A stretch of DNA of 64,000 nt, from NCBI RefSeq assembly GCF_900129425.1, contig NZ_LT670817.1, positions 4,836,001 through 4,900,000 of the forward strand, in the 5' to 3' direction. Below, piece by piece: positions 61,520-64,000 of the stretch. The translations under genes were made by a program, and so were the position numbers. Below the pieces are notes generated by a model. That model was not told the origin of the DNA, did not search any database, and worked only from the letters and a program-made list of their open reading frames with translations. The stretch comes from Bradyrhizobium erythrophlei. Lineage in GTDB: Bacteria > Pseudomonadota > Alphaproteobacteria > Rhizobiales > Xanthobacteraceae. Each line of letters starts with the position of its first letter. Within the stretch, counting starts at the first letter, position 1.

Positions 61520-61721
61520 GCGCCCTGCTTCCAAGAGCAGAAACGGATTGGTGAACCAACCGAATATCCCCAAACGCCCCCATCCAGCCTGCCAGCAGCA
61601 CGTTCCATCCGGAAAGGACTGTGTCACCTACGCATCGTGTTGCGGCCGGTGCCGCGAGCGAACCAGCCCAGAGGCAGAGCCCGACCACACCGGCAATCGT
61701 TCGCACATAAAGAGCGGTCAT
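61520..61721 (-). pseudogene. Frameshifted small membrane protein
   Basis: From ATG 61721 the minus strand reads MTALYVRTIAGVVGLCLWAG and then VLSGWNVLLAGWMGAFG. At the C-run 61568-61571 the sensible continuation jumps one frame to GIFGWFTNPFLLLEAGRLL. The joined sequence matches small multi-helix proteins with an FGW-x-x-NPF-type turn. One extra base explains the break; the end of the gene is lost or replaced. Confidence 0.4.
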
Positions 61722-62007
61722 GTCCCGATGTTGGCCTTTGCTGTGCCAACAATGCAGCGAGGGCGGTGCGATAGCGAGCGATGAAGGCCGCATCGTCTCG
61801 CGATCCGGCGGCGGCCGTGGCGCGATCTAGCAGACGTTCAAATGGCTCGGGGAGATCGTCGGCAACGTATAGGGAAGCCATATCCGGTGCGTGCAAATGA
61901 AGCACGGCAATTGTCACTTGGTCTATCGCGATGTTACGGGCGTCCTCCAGATCGGCTCTTGCACTCCAGCTTGAGAACAAATCGCTCGCTGCACCAGATA
62001 TGAACAT
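61624..62007 (-). CDS. Small hypothetical protein, start and end uncertain
   Basis: The middle of the frame is protein-like and helical: VLHLHAPDMASLYVADDLP, then PFERLLDRATAAAGSRDDAA and FIARYRTALAALLAQQRP. The tail after that (to 61624) overlaps the start of the membrane-protein remnant in another frame and looks spurious. An internal ATG at 61881 could be the true start. Function unknown. Confidence 0.4.
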   Translation of the reverse strand: MFISGAASDLFSSWSARADLEDARNIAIDQVTIAVLHLHAPDMASLYVADDLPEPFERLLDRATAAAGSRDDAAFIARYRTALAALLAQQRPTSGHDRSLCANDCRCGRALPLGWFARGTGRNTMRR

Positions 62008-62128
62008 CGCGCTCCCTTACGAACCTCCTAGCGTAGACCGCAGCGTGGCCGTCATCACGACAATCAAAAACGTCAAGGCCGGTGTAACGACCATCTTCCC
62101 CAACCTGACGTGCGACGTATTCAACCAC
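61934..62128 (-). CDS. Small hypothetical protein (64 aa)
   Basis: Starts MVEYVARQVGEDGRYTGLDV and contains DCRDDGHAAVYARRFVRERD and HIWCSERFVLKLE. This fits a group of about 60-residue rhizobial proteins of the form TEYxAYxxGxDGH...AKRLV...DVELWxGxRFVxRL, recalled from memory. Function unknown. The gene overlaps the following one by about 70 bases, so its true end may be a little earlier. Confidence 0.45.
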   Translation of the reverse strand: MVEYVARQVGEDGRYTGLDVFDCRDDGHAAVYARRFVRERDVHIWCSERFVLKLECKSRSGGRP

Positions 62129-62396
62129 CGCACTACTTTAGCGGGTTTCGAAAGTTGACGTCAACATCACACGCACCTCTTTGGTCGTTGATTATGGGTT
62201 CCGCAAATACGAAAGCCGCCGCGCCGGGTTGAGATCGGTGCGACGGCTTAGGCTGATACGCTGCCCGCGCTCACTGTCGCCGCACCGGGTACGCGACCGG
62301 CTTCCGCTTTTGATGCTGTGGACGGCTCCTCCACCGGCACATCGGCGCCATGGATGTTGGCGCTGTTAGTGCTCCCACGATTCAGAGGAGCGAGCC

Positions 62397-63428
62397 ATGC
62401 AGACGATAACGACAATCGGTTTAGACATTGCCAAGTCGGTTTTCCAGGTCCACGGCGTTGACGCTGGCGGCAAAGCTGTCGTTCGCCGTCAGTTGAAGCG
62501 TCGCTATGTGCTGGCGTTCTTCCAGAAGCTGTCGCCATGTCTGGTCGGTATAGAAGCCTGCGCCTCAGCGCACCATTGGTCGCGCGAGCTGCAGGCACTG
62601 GGTCACACCGTGCGGCTGATGCCGCCGGCCTATGTGAAGCCCTACGTCAAGCGGCAGAAGAATGACGCGACTGACGCAGAGGCCATTTGCGAGGCGGTTA
62701 CCAGAGCCAACATGCGGTTCGTGCCGACCAAGACTGCCGAGCAGCAGAGCGGCCTGGTGCTCCACCGCGCCCGCCATCTGTTCATCGGCCAGCAGACCTC
62801 GGTGATCAATGCAATCAGGGCCCATCTTGCCGAGTTCGGGATCGTTGCGCCGGTCGGGCGTCACGGTGTCGAGGAACTGCTCAATGTCGTCGCCGATCCA
62901 AGCGACAGGCGGGTTCCGGAAATGGCCCGCGTGTGTCTCCTGGCATTCGGGGCTCAATTGCGCAGGATCAAGGAGCAGATCCTGGAGTTCGACCGTCTGA
63001 TCAGGGCCTGGCACCGATGCAACGAGATGAGCATGAGGCTCGATGAAGCTCCTGGCGTCGGTCCGGTGCTGGCCACTGCTTTGGTCGCTGCCGTTGCCGA
63101 TCCAAAGTCCTTCCGATCAGGTCGCAACTTCTCGGCATGGATTGGGCTGGTTCCTAAACAGCATTCAAGTGGGGGCAAGAACAGGCTCGGCAATATAAGC
63201 AAACAAGGTGACCGCTATCTGCGCGGCCTGTTCGTGGCCGGCGCGCTTGCTGTCATCCGTTACGCCAAGATCCATGGCACCAACCATCGGCCCTGGCTGA
63301 CGGCCTTGCTGGCGCGGCGGCCGACCAAAGTTGTGGCTATCGCGCTCGCCAACAAGATCGCCCGAATGGTCTGGGCCATGATGGCCAGAGGCGAGAGCTA
63401 CAAGGAACCCGTCGCGCTTGCGCGATAA
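62397..63428 (+). CDS. IS110 family transposase (IS1111-like)
   Basis: 343-residue DEDD transposase. The RuvC-like N-domain has TTIGLDIAKSVFQVHGVD (first Asp), LVGIEACASAHHW (Glu) and KRQKNDATDAEAICEAV (two Asp). The C-terminal transposase-20 domain has DEAPGVGPVLATALVAAV, FRSGRNFSAWIGLVP and HSSGGKNRLGNISKQGDRYL with the catalytic Ser. The gene is full length and appears intact. GAGG lies 11 bases before the ATG. Confidence 0.93.
   Translation: MQTITTIGLDIAKSVFQVHGVDAGGKAVVRRQLKRRYVLAFFQKLSPCLVGIEACASAHHWSRELQALGHTVRLMPPAYVKPYVKRQKNDATDAEAICEAVTRANMRFVPTKTAEQQSGLVLHRARHLFIGQQTSVINAIRAHLAEFGIVAPVGRHGVEELLNVVADPSDRRVPEMARVCLLAFGAQLRRIKEQILEFDRLIRAWHRCNEMSMRLDEAPGVGPVLATALVAAVADPKSFRSGRNFSAWIGLVPKQHSSGGKNRLGNISKQGDRYLRGLFVAGALAVIRYAKIHGTNHRPWLTALLARRPTKVVAIALANKIARMVWAMMARGESYKEPVALAR
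62397..63428 (+). mobile_element. IS110-type insertion sequence (core; ends not resolved)
   Basis: The intact transposase defines the element. Elements of this family lack long terminal inverted repeats and make no regular target duplication, so I could not place the ends; they should lie within a few hundred bases on either side. The flank between 62130 and 62396 has no gene, and the left neighbourhood is full of decayed ORFs. Confidence 0.6.
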
Positions 63429-63912
63429 ACGAAATCGCGCCGAACAACCGGCGTGATGTGTAGGTTGGGAGGGCGAACAGCACGTAATGCAGAGCCGGTC
63501 GATTCGGCGATCAGGACAACCCACTCGTGCCAAAGCATTCTTGAATGCGAGTTGTTGGTCGGGACCTGATCCGCGGAGGGCATTATGGCCAGCGGTCAAG
63601 TGAACCGCACCTAAAGGCCGAACACATGGCAGCACCGACCAAGCCAACGGACCTCGGAAACGCAAACTGGAAACCGCTGGTTCCGTGCCAGGAACAACCT
63701 GTTTTTCGCCGCCTACGTCAGGAACCGGGCACATCGCTATCGGTTATCCAAACGATCTCCTGAACCGGACTTCAACCGGCATCCTGAAAAAACCGAAACT
63801 AATTTCGACGGTGCTAGAATAGAAAGGGTCGCACGGAAATATTTTCAGCACATTCTTCTCAAGCAAGCGCGTGTGACGCCCCTTCGGCGTCGAACTCGCG
63901 ACTAAGGTTGCC
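63429..63912. other. Right flank of the IS element, no gene seen
   Basis: 484 bases without an ORF I can support. It contains the non-coding right part of the insertion sequence and a more AT-rich stretch (about 63780-63860) that may hold the promoter of the ORF entering at 63913. Confidence 0.4.
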
Positions 63913-64000
63913 ATGGAAGCCCGCTATATTCCGCCTCGTCGCTGGTGCGATAGGACACCGCGCCGTTATCCGTGGCCCGCACTTACCGCCGCTGTTGTGA
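63913..64000 (+). CDS. Possible start of an ORF cut by the window edge
   Basis: ATG at 63913 with AAGG five bases upstream opens a frame MEARYIPPRRWCDRTPRRYP that is still open at the end of the window. A hydrophobic stretch (PALTAAVV) begins at the edge. Too short to identify. Confidence 0.3.
   Translation, partial: MEARYIPPRRWCDRTPRRYPWPALTAAVV

Noticed and set aside
63165..63734. 189-codon minus-strand ORF over the end of the transposase gene
   Set aside because: Antisense shadow of the IS110 transposase and its flank.
1..64000. CRISPR arrays, restriction-modification, toxin-antitoxin and phage genes
   Set aside because: I looked for regularly spaced repeats and for the usual signature proteins and saw none; the lone HTH protein at 35728 has no toxin partner.

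Overview
The window reads as chromosomal DNA of a high-GC alphaproteobacterium of the Bradyrhizobium/Rhodopseudomonas group (Nitrobacteraceae, formerly Bradyrhizobiaceae). The evidence is the gene content: MipZ, EipB (DUF1849), DUF1489, a small phasin, ClpS next to ClpA, PilZ proteins, AzlCD, many small proteins typical of bradyrhizobia, and REP-like palindromes of the kind scattered through those genomes. Most of it is an ordinary housekeeping and transport backbone. I see no CRISPR array, prophage, conjugative module, recognisable defence island or large biosynthetic cluster.

Layout. 0.3-2.9 kb: TetR regulator, a frameshifted short-chain dehydrogenase and a divergent LysR regulator. 2.9-4.3 kb: a small conserved ORF, then about 1 kb of non-coding dispersed repeat and REP-like palindromes. 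4.3-12.2 kb: EipB, RidA, a GDPD phosphodiesterase, a FemAB/GNAT-like protein, HIT, TrmO, AzlC/AzlD, a lytic transglycosylase and a GrdB-like protein. 12.3-13.4 kb: two PilZ proteins flanking a Flp-pilin-like peptide. 13.6-16.8 kb: DHA2 exporter, threonine aldolase and a small exported protein. 16.9-20 kb: clpA and clpS. 20.4-24.3 kb: a TadG-like vWA protein, a phasin and a DacA-type carboxypeptidase with a SPOR domain. 24.5-34.8 kb: DnaJ-like membrane protein, broken DUF302 gene, vWA protein, alpha/beta hydrolase, mipZ, panC, DUF1489, envelope proteins, YidB, GST, DUF599 and a TolA/TonB-like protein. 34.8-40.3 kb: aldo-keto reductase, HTH protein, mgtE and two tandem polysaccharide deacetylases. 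40.5-44.7 kb: tRNA-Leu(GAG), FliN-like protein, lipB, receiver protein, zinc-ribbon protein, cupin, acylphosphatase and an ICL/PEP-mutase-family enzyme. 44.9-54.8 kb: pccA-like biotin carboxylase, AlkB-like dioxygenase, MgtC, a secreted phosphodiesterase-family protein, 1-Cys peroxiredoxin, decayed DUF2177 gene, photolyase and a histone-H1-like Lys-rich protein. 54.9-60.7 kb: EamA transporter, small exported proteins and a complete TRAP transporter (P, Q, M). 61-64 kb: a secreted polyhistidine peptide, a zone of decaying small genes, an IS110-family transposase and the edge of one more ORF.

Functional units supported by spacing or overlap are azlC-azlD (4-nt overlap), the dctP-dctQ-dctM operon, clpS/clpA (the adaptor and its unfoldase), the PilZ1-Flp-like pair (no gap), acylphosphatase with the ICL-like enzyme, and the paralogous deacetylases.

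The most noteworthy signals are: the PilZ/Flp/PilZ cassette; a 41-residue secreted peptide ending in twelve histidines with its own terminator; a Lys-rich H1-like protein; a 57-bp near-identical repeat upstream of two unrelated genes; TGC-rich inverted repeats shared by the phasin promoter and the region 5' of an alpha/beta hydrolase; and an unusual number of single-base frameshifts (SDR, DUF302, probably AlkB, DUF2177, a small membrane protein). Those frameshifts are either real decay or assembly error.
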